Part shown: piece by piece, positions 16,622 through 26,300 of the stretch | Numbering within the stretch: position 1 is the stretch's first letter | Layout of the letters: each line of letters starts with the position of its first letter | Assembly (NCBI GenBank): GCA_029256725.1 | Contig: JAQSXJ010000001.1 | Location: 1-64,000, forward strand | DNA from: Anaerocolumna sp. | GTDB lineage: Bacteria; Bacillota; Clostridia; Lachnospirales; Lachnospiraceae | DNA length: 64,000 nt | Direction: 5' to 3' | Notes under the pieces: generated by a model | Seen by the model: the letters and a program-made list of their open reading frames with translations, nothing else | Database searches by the model: none | What the model was told of the DNA's origin: nothing | Program-made: the position numbers and the translations under genes

Positions 16622-17779
16622 CTATAGCTGCCATTGTTCTAAAAATAAAAGGGTGTTAACCAGTTGTGTAAATAAGGTGTCTGCTGGGGTGTTAAGTAAG
16701 GCTTTGGCTTTTGACAGGCGGTAGCGGATTGTATTCTGATGCTGGAACATTTCTACAGAAGCGGCTTTTATATCCCAGCTGCATCGACTTAAGGTCCTTA
16801 AGGTTCCTGTAAGGTCAGAATGGTTTTCCATATCATAGCGAATTAGCTTATCCATTAGTGTGTGATAGTATTCCATGGCAGATTTATTCTCTGTCAGAGG
16901 CAGCAGAAAATGATACAATCCCAAGCCTGAGCTTAACATCTCGGATACCCCTGTGAAGCGGGCGGTAAGAGCAGTATAGATACTTTTTCGGATACTCAGA
17001 TCTAATTCTTCCAAAGGGTGATAGGTGTCGCAGATACCGACGTAATATTTCTCCCTGTCAATGTTCAGGGAGTTAAGCAGGTAGGATAATGCTTTATCAG
17101 CCTGAGGATTGATAGGTGCCTTGTCATAGTAATAGATGAGTAGAAAGCCTTTTTTGTATTTTGCTAAGAAGAATGACGGGAGGGTGGGGTTTTTTCCTCT
17201 TTGATATTGTATCTGATTAAAGGCGCGAAATATTTGATTCTCTCCTTCGGATTCTTTTCTCAGCAGATATAAAGTGGCAATATTTGCTTTAAATTCAGTG
17301 CTTAACTCTTTGGCATAGGAGAGAACTTCAGAAGGAGTTAGAGCGGAATGAAGCAATTTTTGTATTTTTTCTTCATGATAATAATACCTCTGCTTAGACT
17401 TTATGTAGTCGTATACATTAATAACGATATCCTCCATATACACATCAGAGAATAGAAAAATTGGTATATTTCTCTTTTCCGCGAGAGTAATACAGGCAGG
17501 AGGCAGCTCATTAAAATATACAGTCTTTACACCAATTCCTGATACATCACGTTCCATTAGATGTTGAAAGGCATCATAAATATAGTCGGTATTGTCTTTT
17601 GCAAAAAACAAAGAGGTTAGAACAAAATCTCCTTTGTTAAAGTCATTGTAATTATTTTCTATACTTTCATATTCCAGTATTACCACGTTGGATATTGTCT
17701 TAGTCAGTCCTTCTTCTCCTGCAATAAGGTTAAATTTATCAAATATATTAAGGTGAAGTAATTCAGATAATTGTATCAT
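16622..17779 (-). CDS. PucR/CdaR-type transcriptional regulator
   Basis: A 385-residue regulator. The N-terminal ~125 residues resemble the PucR sensor domain (LLHLNIFDKFNLIAGEEGL, later GDFVLTSLFFAKDN). The C-terminus (~330-380) is the PucR-type HTH (LSRCSWDIKAASVEMFQHQ then NTIRYRLSKAKALL). It is transcribed away from the RocB-like operon, which starts 618 bases away, and PucR proteins often activate adjacent catabolic operons. Control of that operon is therefore likely but is inference. The SD (GAAAGG) is 12 bases from the ATG, a long gap. It converges on tyrS with only 49 bases between. Confidence 0.85.
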   Translation of the reverse strand: MIQLSELLHLNIFDKFNLIAGEEGLTKTISNVVILEYESIENNYNDFNKGDFVLTSLFFAKDNTDYIYDAFQHLMERDVSGIGVKTVYFNELPPACITLAEKRNIPIFLFSDVYMEDIVINVYDYIKSKQRYYYHEEKIQKLLHSALTPSEVLSYAKELSTEFKANIATLYLLRKESEGENQIFRAFNQIQYQRGKNPTLPSFFLAKYKKGFLLIYYYDKAPINPQADKALSYLLNSLNIDREKYYVGICDTYHPLEELDLSIRKSIYTALTARFTGVSEMLSSGLGLYHFLLPLTENKSAMEYYHTLMDKLIRYDMENHSDLTGTLRTLSRCSWDIKAASVEMFQHQNTIRYRLSKAKALLNTPADTLFTQLVNTLLFLEQWQL

Positions 17780-18082
17780 AATTATATAACCTTTCTATGT
17801 TTCAGTTATAAAATATACAAGAGGATAATTATGTAAATGAAACATGTTATGGGGATTGTTTATAAAAAAGTACTAATCAAGTTTATTCTATGTAGAAGTG
17901 AAAAACCCAATTCAAACTATATATTTCTTATGAATTCTATTATGCTAAGTTATTTTTATGATGTCAATGGCTAACTAATTGTAAAAATTACAAGGAGGCA
18001 GAAGAATTTTCAGAAGATAAACAGTAGCAGTGACCGGTAAGTAACTATATAATACCTATATCAGAAATTTATATAAACGCCA

Positions 18083-18238
18083 TATATAAGTTGAATGAAG
18101 TTTCTTAACCTTAACCATATGAATGCATCAATCCTATTTTCATTGAATTTGTCTTTGGGAAAAGGAAAGAAGCAAGAATCAACTTATATAGATTTATAAA
18201 ATAGCGAGGATGCTTAATTTATAGCATCCTTTTTTTGT
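18083..18238 (+). promoter_or_regulatory. Probable transcription attenuator/structured leader of the RocB-like operon
   Basis: TATATAAGTTGA (18083-18094) and TCAACTTATATA (18179-18190) are perfectly complementary over 12 bp and would close an ~84-base folded region. A strong terminator follows: AGGATGCT ... AGCATCCT (18207-18230) plus six more T. The pair of a long closing stem and a terminator, 160 bases before the first gene, is the layout of a riboswitch or attenuator. No known class is recognised, and no competing antiterminator could be drawn with certainty. Confidence 0.5.
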
Positions 18239-18250
18239 TCACTGAAACTT

Positions 18251-18365
18251 TTTCTGTGGATTAAGGTATTTCTGTGGATTAAGGTATTTCTGTGAATTAA
18301 GGTATTTCTGTGAATTAAGGTATTTCTGTGAATTAAGGTATTTCTGCGGATTAACGTATTTCTGA
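18251..18365 (+). repeat. 18-bp direct tandem repeat in the RocB-like operon leader
   Basis: Six head-to-tail copies of TTTCTGTGGATTAAGGTA (the third to fifth with GAATT, the sixth with CGG and ACG changes), plus a seven-base partial copy, end ~20 bases before the SD of the first operon gene. The array lies after the terminator, so it is part of the mRNA 5' UTR when the leader is read through. It is not in frame with the gene and there are no spacers, so it is not CRISPR. Confidence 0.95.
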
Positions 18366-18396
18366 GAGGCAGTTGCAAAAAATGGGGAGGATATTC

Positions 18397-20031
18397 ATGT
18401 TTGATGAAATTAGGGAATTAACAAAAAAGCTAGTATCTATACCAAGCATTAATAATACAGTTGGTGAAAGAGAAATAGCATTATATATCAAAAATTATCT
18501 TAGTGAAATTCCATATTTTCAGGAACATCCGGATTATATCATTGTACAGGAGTTAGAGAAGGATTATTATGACCGTCTGAATGTCTTTGCTTATATTAAG
18601 GGAGAGAAGGTTGAGTCTAAGGATACAATTCTTCTGCATGGGCATATCGATACAGTTGGTATTGAGGATTATAAGGGATTGAAGGACTATGCTTTTGACT
18701 CAGAGAAACTGGCAGAGATGCTTAAAGAAATGGAACTATCAGAAGAAGTATTACAAGATCTCCGCTCAGGTGAATATATGTTTGGCAGAGGGGCCTGTGA
18801 TATGAAGAGCGGTGATGCGGTATTTCTTGTACTTATAAAGAAATTAAGTGAGCATCCGGAAAAATTGAAAGGTAATATTTTGCTATCCTTAAATCCTGTG
18901 GAAGAGAATCTTCATACAGGTATCATTGAAGCCTTAGAGATATTAAAGGATTTAAAGGATAAGGAGGGCTTTGAATATAAATTGGCTATTAATAATGATT
19001 TCATCTGTCCCTTATTTCCGGGCGATAGCAGAAGATATATCTATACCGGAACAGTTGGAAAACTCCTTCCCTGTTTCTATATACAGGGCAAGGAAACTCA
19101 TGTAGGACAATGCTTCGAAGGCTTTGATGCGTCCATGGCAGCATCCCTGCTGGTAAATGAAATAAATCTGAATACAGAGTATTGCGATGGGTATGACGGA
19201 GAATATACCTTACCGCCTTCCGTGTTAAAAATAAAGGATCTTAAAACCTGGTATAATGTTCAGACTGCAGACGGTGCCTTTGTGTATTTTAATTACTTTG
19301 TCCATAACAGTACAGTAGACGAAATTATCAAAAAACTAAAAGGTGCTGCGGGAAAGGTGCTTTCAGAGTTAATCAGTAAATATAACCTGGAGTATAGAAA
19401 GTACTGTAATTTATCAGGTATGGAATACAAAGAGATAGCTTATGAATGGGAGGTACTGGAGTATCAGGAACTCTACGAACTGGCCCGAAAGGAATTTCCG
19501 GGCGATATGGTGGAATACCTGCGAATAATTACAGATTCAGAACTTTTAGAGGGGACGGATAAACGGGATATCCCTCTTCGCCTTACCAGGGAGCTTATGA
19601 CCATTGCTAAAAAGAAGAATCCTGCTATAGTACTCTTTTTTGCTGCTCCTTACTGCCCACATAATCTGCTTAAAGAAGAAGGTGCAGAAGAAAGGTTGGT
19701 CAAGGAACTTGAAGAAATTGCAATAGGAGTTGGCAAGGAATATAAGGAGGAGTATAAAGTACTTAAGTTCTTTCCAAGCCTCTCAGACAGCAGTTATTTA
19801 AAATCAGATGATTCACAGGAATCCGTAGATCATCTTATCCGCAATTTTCCGCAGTTCGATCAGCTGTATCCGCTTCCGGTAGAGCGCATCAGAGATCTTA
19901 ATATCCCCTGTGTCAACTTTGGTTGTTACGGCAAGGATGCTCATAAGTGGACAGAGAGAGTATTTATGCCTTATTCTTTTCGAGTTCTGCCACAGTTGAT
20001 ATTGGAGACTATTAAGCATTATCTGATGTGA
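18397..20031 (+). CDS. RocB-like M20-family metallopeptidase/amidohydrolase
   Basis: A 544-residue cytoplasmic protein of the M20 fold related to RocB of arginine utilisation. Metal-site motifs are visible: LLHGHIDTVG (His, Asp), FGRGACDMKSGDA (bridging Asp) and NPVEEN (catalytic/metal Glu pair). The length matches RocB-type proteins (~540), not the ~400 of ArgE/DapE. GGGAGG precedes the ATG at 18397. It is the first of four genes in one direction, behind a structured leader. It probably hydrolyses an amide or acyl-amino acid, but the precise substrate is not known even for RocB. Confidence 0.85.
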   Translation: MFDEIRELTKKLVSIPSINNTVGEREIALYIKNYLSEIPYFQEHPDYIIVQELEKDYYDRLNVFAYIKGEKVESKDTILLHGHIDTVGIEDYKGLKDYAFDSEKLAEMLKEMELSEEVLQDLRSGEYMFGRGACDMKSGDAVFLVLIKKLSEHPEKLKGNILLSLNPVEENLHTGIIEALEILKDLKDKEGFEYKLAINNDFICPLFPGDSRRYIYTGTVGKLLPCFYIQGKETHVGQCFEGFDASMAASLLVNEINLNTEYCDGYDGEYTLPPSVLKIKDLKTWYNVQTADGAFVYFNYFVHNSTVDEIIKKLKGAAGKVLSELISKYNLEYRKYCNLSGMEYKEIAYEWEVLEYQELYELARKEFPGDMVEYLRIITDSELLEGTDKRDIPLRLTRELMTIAKKKNPAIVLFFAAPYCPHNLLKEEGAEERLVKELEEIAIGVGKEYKEEYKVLKFFPSLSDSSYLKSDDSQESVDHLIRNFPQFDQLYPLPVERIRDLNIPCVNFGCYGKDAHKWTERVFMPYSFRVLPQLILETIKHYLM

Positions 20032-20116
20032 GGATATAGACTTTAGCAGGTATACACATTTAATGATATCAAATGTAGGAATAGGGAATCGATTTCCTTA
20101 CCAAAAGGAGGCAGCA

Positions 20117-20953
20117 ATGTTTGTTAAGAACGGAACAGGGGTACTTAAGAAAGTACTTCTCTCAAGACCCTCCTATCTAAAACCTGCACCGATTAATGAG
20201 ATTGCAAAGAAGTGGGAGAAGAGTCAGCTTGATAGAGATATGATGGAGGAAGAACATCAACTGTTTATCAAAGCTTACAGGGAGAATGGAATTGAAGTTG
20301 AACTGCTAAAAGCGCATGAGTCCAGACCGAACGCGGTATTTTCACGAGATTTCGGCGGCTGCATCAGAGAAGGATATATTCTGGGTAGATTCAAAGAACC
20401 CATTCGTTATCAGGAATATGAAGGTTATAAGAAGAAGATGGAGGAATTGGGAGTACCATTAATTGCTAAGGTGAAGGAAGGATACTTCGAAGGCGGAGAT
20501 TTTGCTTTCCTCAGGGAAAATCTGATTGCTTTGGGGATGGCCGCCAGAACGGATAGGAAAGGGGCCACAGAAATCAGTGAAGGACTTAAGGGATATGGTT
20601 ACCATATTCTTACCGTACCATTAAGAGAGAAGTATCTGCATTTGGATATGTGTTTTAACCTTGTTGAAGAAAATTTAGCAGTTGCCTGCACTTCGGTGCT
20701 GCCGGAGGAGTTTATAGATAAGCTTAAGGAGTTGTCAATCGATATTATTGAAGTCTCCGAGGAATCCATCTTTGCCCATGGGTGTAATCTGCAAAGCCTG
20801 GGTGATAGAAAGGTATTCTCATTAAAGCAAAATGTTAAGGTGAATGAAGCTTTGGCTGCCAAAGGAATGACGGTAATTGAACTTGATATTACCGAAATAC
20901 TGAAAGCAGGAGGAGGACCTCATTGTATGACCTTTCCGTTAAGCAGAGTTTAG
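20117..20953 (+). CDS. Amidinotransferase-fold hydrolase (DDAH/arginine deiminase-like)
   Basis: A 278-residue protein of the guanidine-modifying superfamily. Catalytic elements in order: SRDFGG (substrate Asp), FEGGD (Glu/Asp), LHLDMCF (His) and the nucleophile Cys in GGGPHCMTFPL near the C-terminus. The size agrees with dimethylargininase-type enzymes, not the ~410-residue arginine deiminases. GGAGG fixes the start at 20117; the frame is open to 20063. Next to a RocB-like gene it probably cleaves arginine or a substituted arginine to citrulline plus an amine. The true substrate is unknown. Confidence 0.83.
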   Translation: MFVKNGTGVLKKVLLSRPSYLKPAPINEIAKKWEKSQLDRDMMEEEHQLFIKAYRENGIEVELLKAHESRPNAVFSRDFGGCIREGYILGRFKEPIRYQEYEGYKKKMEELGVPLIAKVKEGYFEGGDFAFLRENLIALGMAARTDRKGATEISEGLKGYGYHILTVPLREKYLHLDMCFNLVEENLAVACTSVLPEEFIDKLKELSIDIIEVSEESIFAHGCNLQSLGDRKVFSLKQNVKVNEALAAKGMTVIELDITEILKAGGGPHCMTFPLSRV

Positions 20954-20966
20954 AGGAGGAGTTGTT

Positions 20967-22034
20967 ATGAGTAGTTTTTTTGACAGCAGATACGAGCAGA
21001 TGGAAGCTTATGTTCCCGGAGAACAGCCTGCAGATCGAAGATATATAAAGCTAAATGCTAATGAAACATCAATGCCACCATCACCAAAGGTTTTAGACGC
21101 ATTAAATTCAGAAGAAATCCTTGGTATGGGATTGTATTCGGACCCTTATTGTACGAAGTTAAGGGAGGCTGTTGCCAGTGTATATGGAGTGGAAGCTGAT
21201 CAGATATTTGTGGGTAATGGATCCGATGAAGTACTTAGCTTTTGTTTCTTAAGCTTCTTTGGTGAATCCAGTAAAATCTGCTTTCCGGATATCACTTACT
21301 ATTTCTACCACACTTATTCAAAGACCTTTAATCTAGATGCCCTTGAGATACCTTTAAGAGAGGATTATACCATAGATATCAAGGATTATATCAATACTGA
21401 CAGGCATGTAATTATTGCGAACCCCAATGCACCAACCGGATATCGTCTTTCAAGAAGAGAATTAAGAGAAATAATCGCAGCAAAGAAAGACCGTCTTGTG
21501 ATTGTTGATGAAGCTTATGTAGACTATGGAAATGAATCCTGTGTAGAACTGATTAAGGAATTCCCTAATCTTATTGTTATCCAGACCTTTTCTAAATCCA
21601 GGAATCTTGCCGGATTAAGACTTGGTTATGCGATAGCCTCAAGAGAAATTATTGAAGATATGAACAAGATAAAATTTACCTTTAACCCATATAATTTAAG
21701 TGCTTTGACGATAGCGGCAGGAACAGCGGCAATTCTTGACACCGGGTATTATAAGAACTGTATAGAAGAAACCATCCGTGTAAGAGAAGAAACAGCAGAA
21801 GACCTTCGAGCAAAAGGCTTCTATGTGATGAAATCTCATACGAATTTTCTGTTTGTGAAACATGATAAAATCCATGCATCGGATTATTACATCAGGTTGA
21901 AGGAAGAAGGTATTCTGACCAGATATTTCAATAGTGACAGAATAAAAGACTACCTTAGAATAACAATAGGAACGAAAGCGGAAATGGATGAAGTAATAAG
22001 AGCCACGGAGAAAATCCTGGTAGAATATTGCTAA
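20967..22034 (+). CDS. HisC-like PLP-dependent aminotransferase
   Basis: A 355-residue class I/II aminotransferase of the histidinol-phosphate aminotransferase family. GNGSDEVL, NPNAPTG, DEAYVDYG and the PLP-lysine motif FSKSRNLAGLRLGY are all intact. GGAGGAG precedes the ATG. It is third in the RocB-like operon, away from his genes. Its partner genes suggest transamination of an amino acid released or formed by the first two enzymes, so the name HisC should be avoided. A HisC role cannot be excluded from sequence alone, as hisH/hisF are 10 kb away. Confidence 0.85.
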   Translation: MSSFFDSRYEQMEAYVPGEQPADRRYIKLNANETSMPPSPKVLDALNSEEILGMGLYSDPYCTKLREAVASVYGVEADQIFVGNGSDEVLSFCFLSFFGESSKICFPDITYYFYHTYSKTFNLDALEIPLREDYTIDIKDYINTDRHVIIANPNAPTGYRLSRRELREIIAAKKDRLVIVDEAYVDYGNESCVELIKEFPNLIVIQTFSKSRNLAGLRLGYAIASREIIEDMNKIKFTFNPYNLSALTIAAGTAAILDTGYYKNCIEETIRVREETAEDLRAKGFYVMKSHTNFLFVKHDKIHASDYYIRLKEEGILTRYFNSDRIKDYLRITIGTKAEMDEVIRATEKILVEYC

Positions 22035-22105
22035 AAAAAATTTAAAAGCTCTCACTTAAGCAGTATAACAGAAAATTAATCATAGATACAGTCAGGAGGA
22101 AGGAA

Positions 22106-23080
22106 ATGAATATTCTTATAAGTGACAGCAAAGAAGAACTGAGTCTATTGGATCAGTCAGATATAGATATGATACGAGAGAACCTGCCGGATTGTATTGT
22201 GGAGTTATATCCTTATGTTAATAAAAAGGATTTTCTTGAGAAGATAGCTGATGCAGAGGCACTCTTAACAGCCTTTCTGCCTATTGACGTCGATGTGTTT
22301 AGAAAAGCAGAGAAGCTTAAAGTCATCTGTATCATGGCTTCCGGCTATAATAACATTGATATTGATGAAGCAAAAAAGCGGGGGATTGCTGTATGCCCGG
22401 CAGCAGACTACTGTACTCAGGAGGTAGCAGACCATACCATGGCGCTGCTTTTGGCACTGATAAGAAATCTCAAGCATTATGAAAAGGATATTGAAGAAAG
22501 AAACGTATGGAATTATGGAACTGTTTCGGGAGGATTAAGACTTTCAGACCGTGTTCTGGCAATTTACGGATTTGGGAAAATAGGTAAAGCGGTAGCGCGA
22601 AGAGCCATAGCTTTTGGAGTTAAGGTGTTAGTTAAGGATCCTTATATAACAGAAATGACAGCCAATGAGAATAGCGTTATTCTGGCAGATGATACTTATA
22701 TAAAAAAACATGCTCATATAATAAGTAATCATATGGCACCGTCAGAAGAAAATAAAAATTATTTTAATATGAATTATTTCAAGGAGTTGAAGCAGAAGCC
22801 TATATTCTTAAATTTAGGAAGAGGTGAGACTGTTGATGAGGATGACCTGACGAAAGCTTTGGACATAGGTTATATAAGTGGCGCAGGGCTTGATGTGCTA
22901 AAGAAAGAACCGCCTGAGCTTGAGTCAAATCCGTTGCTATACAGAGAGAATGTAATCATTACCCCTCATAGTGCTTTTTATTCTGATACTTCTTTCAAAG
23001 ACCTAAAAATTATTACCACCATGAATTTGATAAACTTCCTAAAAGGAAACTACTCGGACATAAATGGTCGAGTTGTATAA
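22106..23080 (+). CDS. D-isomer-specific 2-hydroxyacid dehydrogenase
   Basis: A 324-residue NAD-dependent dehydrogenase. It shows the Rossmann motif YGFGKIGKAVARRA, LNLGRGETVDEDDL (substrate-binding Arg region), AGLDVLKKEPPE (catalytic Glu) and ITPHSAFYSD (catalytic His). It could reduce the 2-oxoacid made by the adjacent aminotransferase to a D-hydroxyacid, or run in reverse. It is the last gene of the operon, 71 bases after the aminotransferase; a stem-loop follows at 23242. Confidence 0.88.
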   Translation: MNILISDSKEELSLLDQSDIDMIRENLPDCIVELYPYVNKKDFLEKIADAEALLTAFLPIDVDVFRKAEKLKVICIMASGYNNIDIDEAKKRGIAVCPAADYCTQEVADHTMALLLALIRNLKHYEKDIEERNVWNYGTVSGGLRLSDRVLAIYGFGKIGKAVARRAIAFGVKVLVKDPYITEMTANENSVILADDTYIKKHAHIISNHMAPSEENKNYFNMNYFKELKQKPIFLNLGRGETVDEDDLTKALDIGYISGAGLDVLKKEPPELESNPLLYRENVIITPHSAFYSDTSFKDLKIITTMNLINFLKGNYSDINGRVV

Positions 23081-23241
23081 GGAGATTTATATGAGTTGAG
23101 TTGTTGAGTTGAGTTGTTGAGTTCTATTGTTTGAGTTAAGTTATATGAGTTGTGACTAGTATGTTTTGGAATCTTAAAAAAGAAAAAGTTAGAGGATGAA
23201 AATAGAAACTGAATTATATAGTTAGTTGCCTTTTTTTAAAA

Positions 23242-23298
23242 TGCCGGTCTAACAATCAGTAAGTGAAAGAATCTTTTCTTACTGTTATTATACCGGCA
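23242..23298. terminator. Stem-loop between convergent units
   Basis: TGCCGGT-TAACA-CAGTAAG pairs with CTTACTG-TATACCGGCA. Runs of T lie on both sides (TTTTTTT before, TTTCTATTT after), so it can serve the plus-strand dehydrogenase and the minus-strand activase gene. A short GAGTT-rich simple repeat lies at 23090-23160. Confidence 0.75.
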
Positions 23299-23325
23299 GT
23301 TTCTATTTACTTTGTATTTATTACA

Positions 23326-26300
23326 TTACATTCCTGTATCCAGACTGGTCTTTGCAGATACTGGGATCTGTTTGTGACTACTCTGAACTTCTGTCTGATG
23401 GAGAGTGTTCTTCTCCATATTTTTAACTGCTGTTGAGAGCATTAATTTAATACGGTTAAGCTGGTTTACTTCGCTGGCTCCGGGATCATAATCAACAGCA
23501 ACGATGTTGGAGTCCGGATACCTTTGTCTTAACTCTTTGATAACACCTTTTCCAACGATGTGATTGGGCAGGCAGGCAAAGGGTTGAGTACAAACAATAT
23601 TGCTTACACCGGAGTGAATCAGCTCTACCATTTCACCTGTCAAGAACCAGCCTTCACCGGTCTGATTACCAACAGAAACGATGGGAGAAGCATACTCTGC
23701 CAGAGTCTTAATAGGTACAGGAGGTGTAAATCGGTTACTCTTTTCAAGACATATCTTAGCTTCCTTACGGCAGAGCTCAATTGCCTGTATAAGGATATTG
23801 CTTATAGTAGCAGAGGATTTCTTAAAGCCCAGGTATTCTGCCTTAAAGCTTGAATTGTGGAAGGAGTACATAAAGAAATCGATTAAGTCCGGAACCACAG
23901 CTTCAGCTCCTTCCGCCTCCAATAAATCTACCAGATAGTTATTGGCAGCAGGTAAGAACTTAACAAGGATTTCACCAACGATACCAACTCTTGGCTTACG
24001 AATATCTTTTAAAGGCAGGTTATCAAAATCTTCGATGATTCCACGAATATTCTTTTTAAATTCTCCCCATTTTCCATTGGCAACAGATACTTTACATCTT
24101 TCGTTCCATTTCTCATGGAGTGCGTTTGCAGAGCCGGGTACCGCCTCGTAAGGTCTTGTGCGGTATAAGACTCTAAGGAATACATCTCCGTAAACCAAAG
24201 CCTGCACGGCACTCATAAGCAGCTTAGGAGTATATTTCATACCGGGGTTTTTCTCAAGTCCGGATACACTTAAGGAGATTACCGGAATCTGAGACATACC
24301 TGCTTTTTCAAGTGCTCTTCTGATAAAGTTGATATAATTGGTAGCACGGCAGCCACCGCCTGTCTGGGTAATCATAACGCCAACTTTGTTTACATCATAT
24401 TTTCCGGAGAGGAGAGCATCCATTATCTGTCCTACTACCATCAGTGAAGGATAGCAGGCATCGTTATTAACATATTTTAATCCCACATCAACTGCTGTCC
24501 GGTTATCATTGGGAAGGATCTCAACATTGTAACCACCCGCTTTTAAAGCACTTTGTAAGATGTCAAAATGCATAGGTGACATCTGAGGGCAGAGCAGGGT
24601 ATAATCCTTACGCATTTCTTCTGTAAAAACAACTCTTTTAAATGCATCGGATACAATAGGAACCTCACAGGAAGTCTTCTTTCTGTCCCTGTCATTTACA
24701 GCGGAGAGAAGAGAGCGGACTCTGATTCTGGCAGCACCTAAATTATTTACTTCATCAATCTTTAAAACGGTATAGACCTTGCCGGATTTGGTTAGAATAT
24801 CATTAACCATATCTGTAGTAACAGCATCCAGACCACAGCCAAAGGAATTCAGCTGAATGAGTTCCAGATTCGGCATGGTTTTTGCATAAGAGGCAGCAGC
24901 ATAAAGCCTTGAATGGTACATCCACTGATCTACTGCAACCAGAGGTCTGTCAACCTTACCTAAGTGGGATATGGAATCCTCCGTTAATACCGCAACACCA
25001 TAAGAATTAATAAGTTCCGGAATACCATGATTGATTTCTGGATCAATGTGGTAAGGGCGTCCGGCCAGGACAATACCTTTTTTGCCGTTTTCAACGAGAT
25101 ATGCGATAGTCTCTTCGCCTTTTCTCTTAATATCTTCCCTTTTAGCCTCAAGCTCAGCCCAGGCCTTGGTAACGGCAGCCTTAATTTCCTTATCGGTTGC
25201 ACCTGCAATGTCCTTCATAACCTTAAGCAGACGCTTCTTTAAGATTTCTTCATTTTCAAAGGACATGAAAGGATTTTCATAACGGATATTTCCACCCTTT
25301 AGTTCTTCTACATTATTCTTGATGTTTTCGCTGTATGAGGCAACAATAGGGCAGTTATAGTGGTTATTAGCACCTGGCACCTCACAGCGTTCATAAGGAA
25401 CACTAGGATAGAAGATAAAATCCACACCCTGTTTGATGAGCCACATAATGTGACCATGAGCCAGTTTGGCGGGATAGCATTCTGATTCGCTTGGTATGGA
25501 TTCAATACCCATTTCATAAATCTTTCTGGTAGATTCGGGAGAGAGGATTACACGGTAACCTAGCTCCGTAAATAATGTATACCAGAAGGGATAATTTTCG
25601 TACATATTTAAGACTCTTGGTATACCTACAACACCTCTTGGAGCTTTCTCAAGGGGAAGTGGTTCGTAGGAGAAGAGGGTCTTTAATTTATATTCAAATA
25701 AATTCGGGATGTTATCTTTATTCTTAACCTTACCAAGACCTTTTTCACAACGGTTACCGCTGATAAACTGTCTACCGCCAGTAAAGCGATTAATGGTCAG
25801 CTGGCAGTTATTGGTACAAGCACGGCATCTGGTCATGGAGGATTCAATTTTTAATTCATTGATCTGATCCAGAGTAAGAAGTGTAGTTTCCTGGCCTTCA
25901 TAATGTTCTCTTGCAATAAGAGCGGCACCAAAGGCACCCATAATTCCGGAGATATCAGGCCTTACCGGTTCACAGCCGGTTAGTAACTCAAAACTTCGTA
26001 GAACTGCTTCATTATAGAAAGTACCGCCCTGAACTACTACATGTTCTCCTAAATCTTTAGGGTCGGTAATTTTAATAACCTTAAAGATAGCATTCTTAAT
26101 TACGGAATAGGCAAGACCGGAGGAAATGTCAGCTACATGTGCGCCTTCCTTCTGCGCCTGCTTTACCTTGGAATTCATAAATACCGTACATCTGGAACCT
26201 AAGTCAACCGGATTCTCTGCAAAGAGGGCTACTTTTGCAAAATCCGCTACTTCATAATTTAAGGATTTGGCAAAGGTTTCAATAAAGGAACCACAGCCAG

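Noticed and set aside
18251-18365. CRISPR array
   Set aside because: The 18-bp units are contiguous with no spacers; no cas genes in the window. The same applies to 991-1114 and 7339-7410.
20967-22034. Naming this gene hisC
   Set aside because: Family membership is clear, but the operon context is not histidine synthesis, so the name would over-claim.
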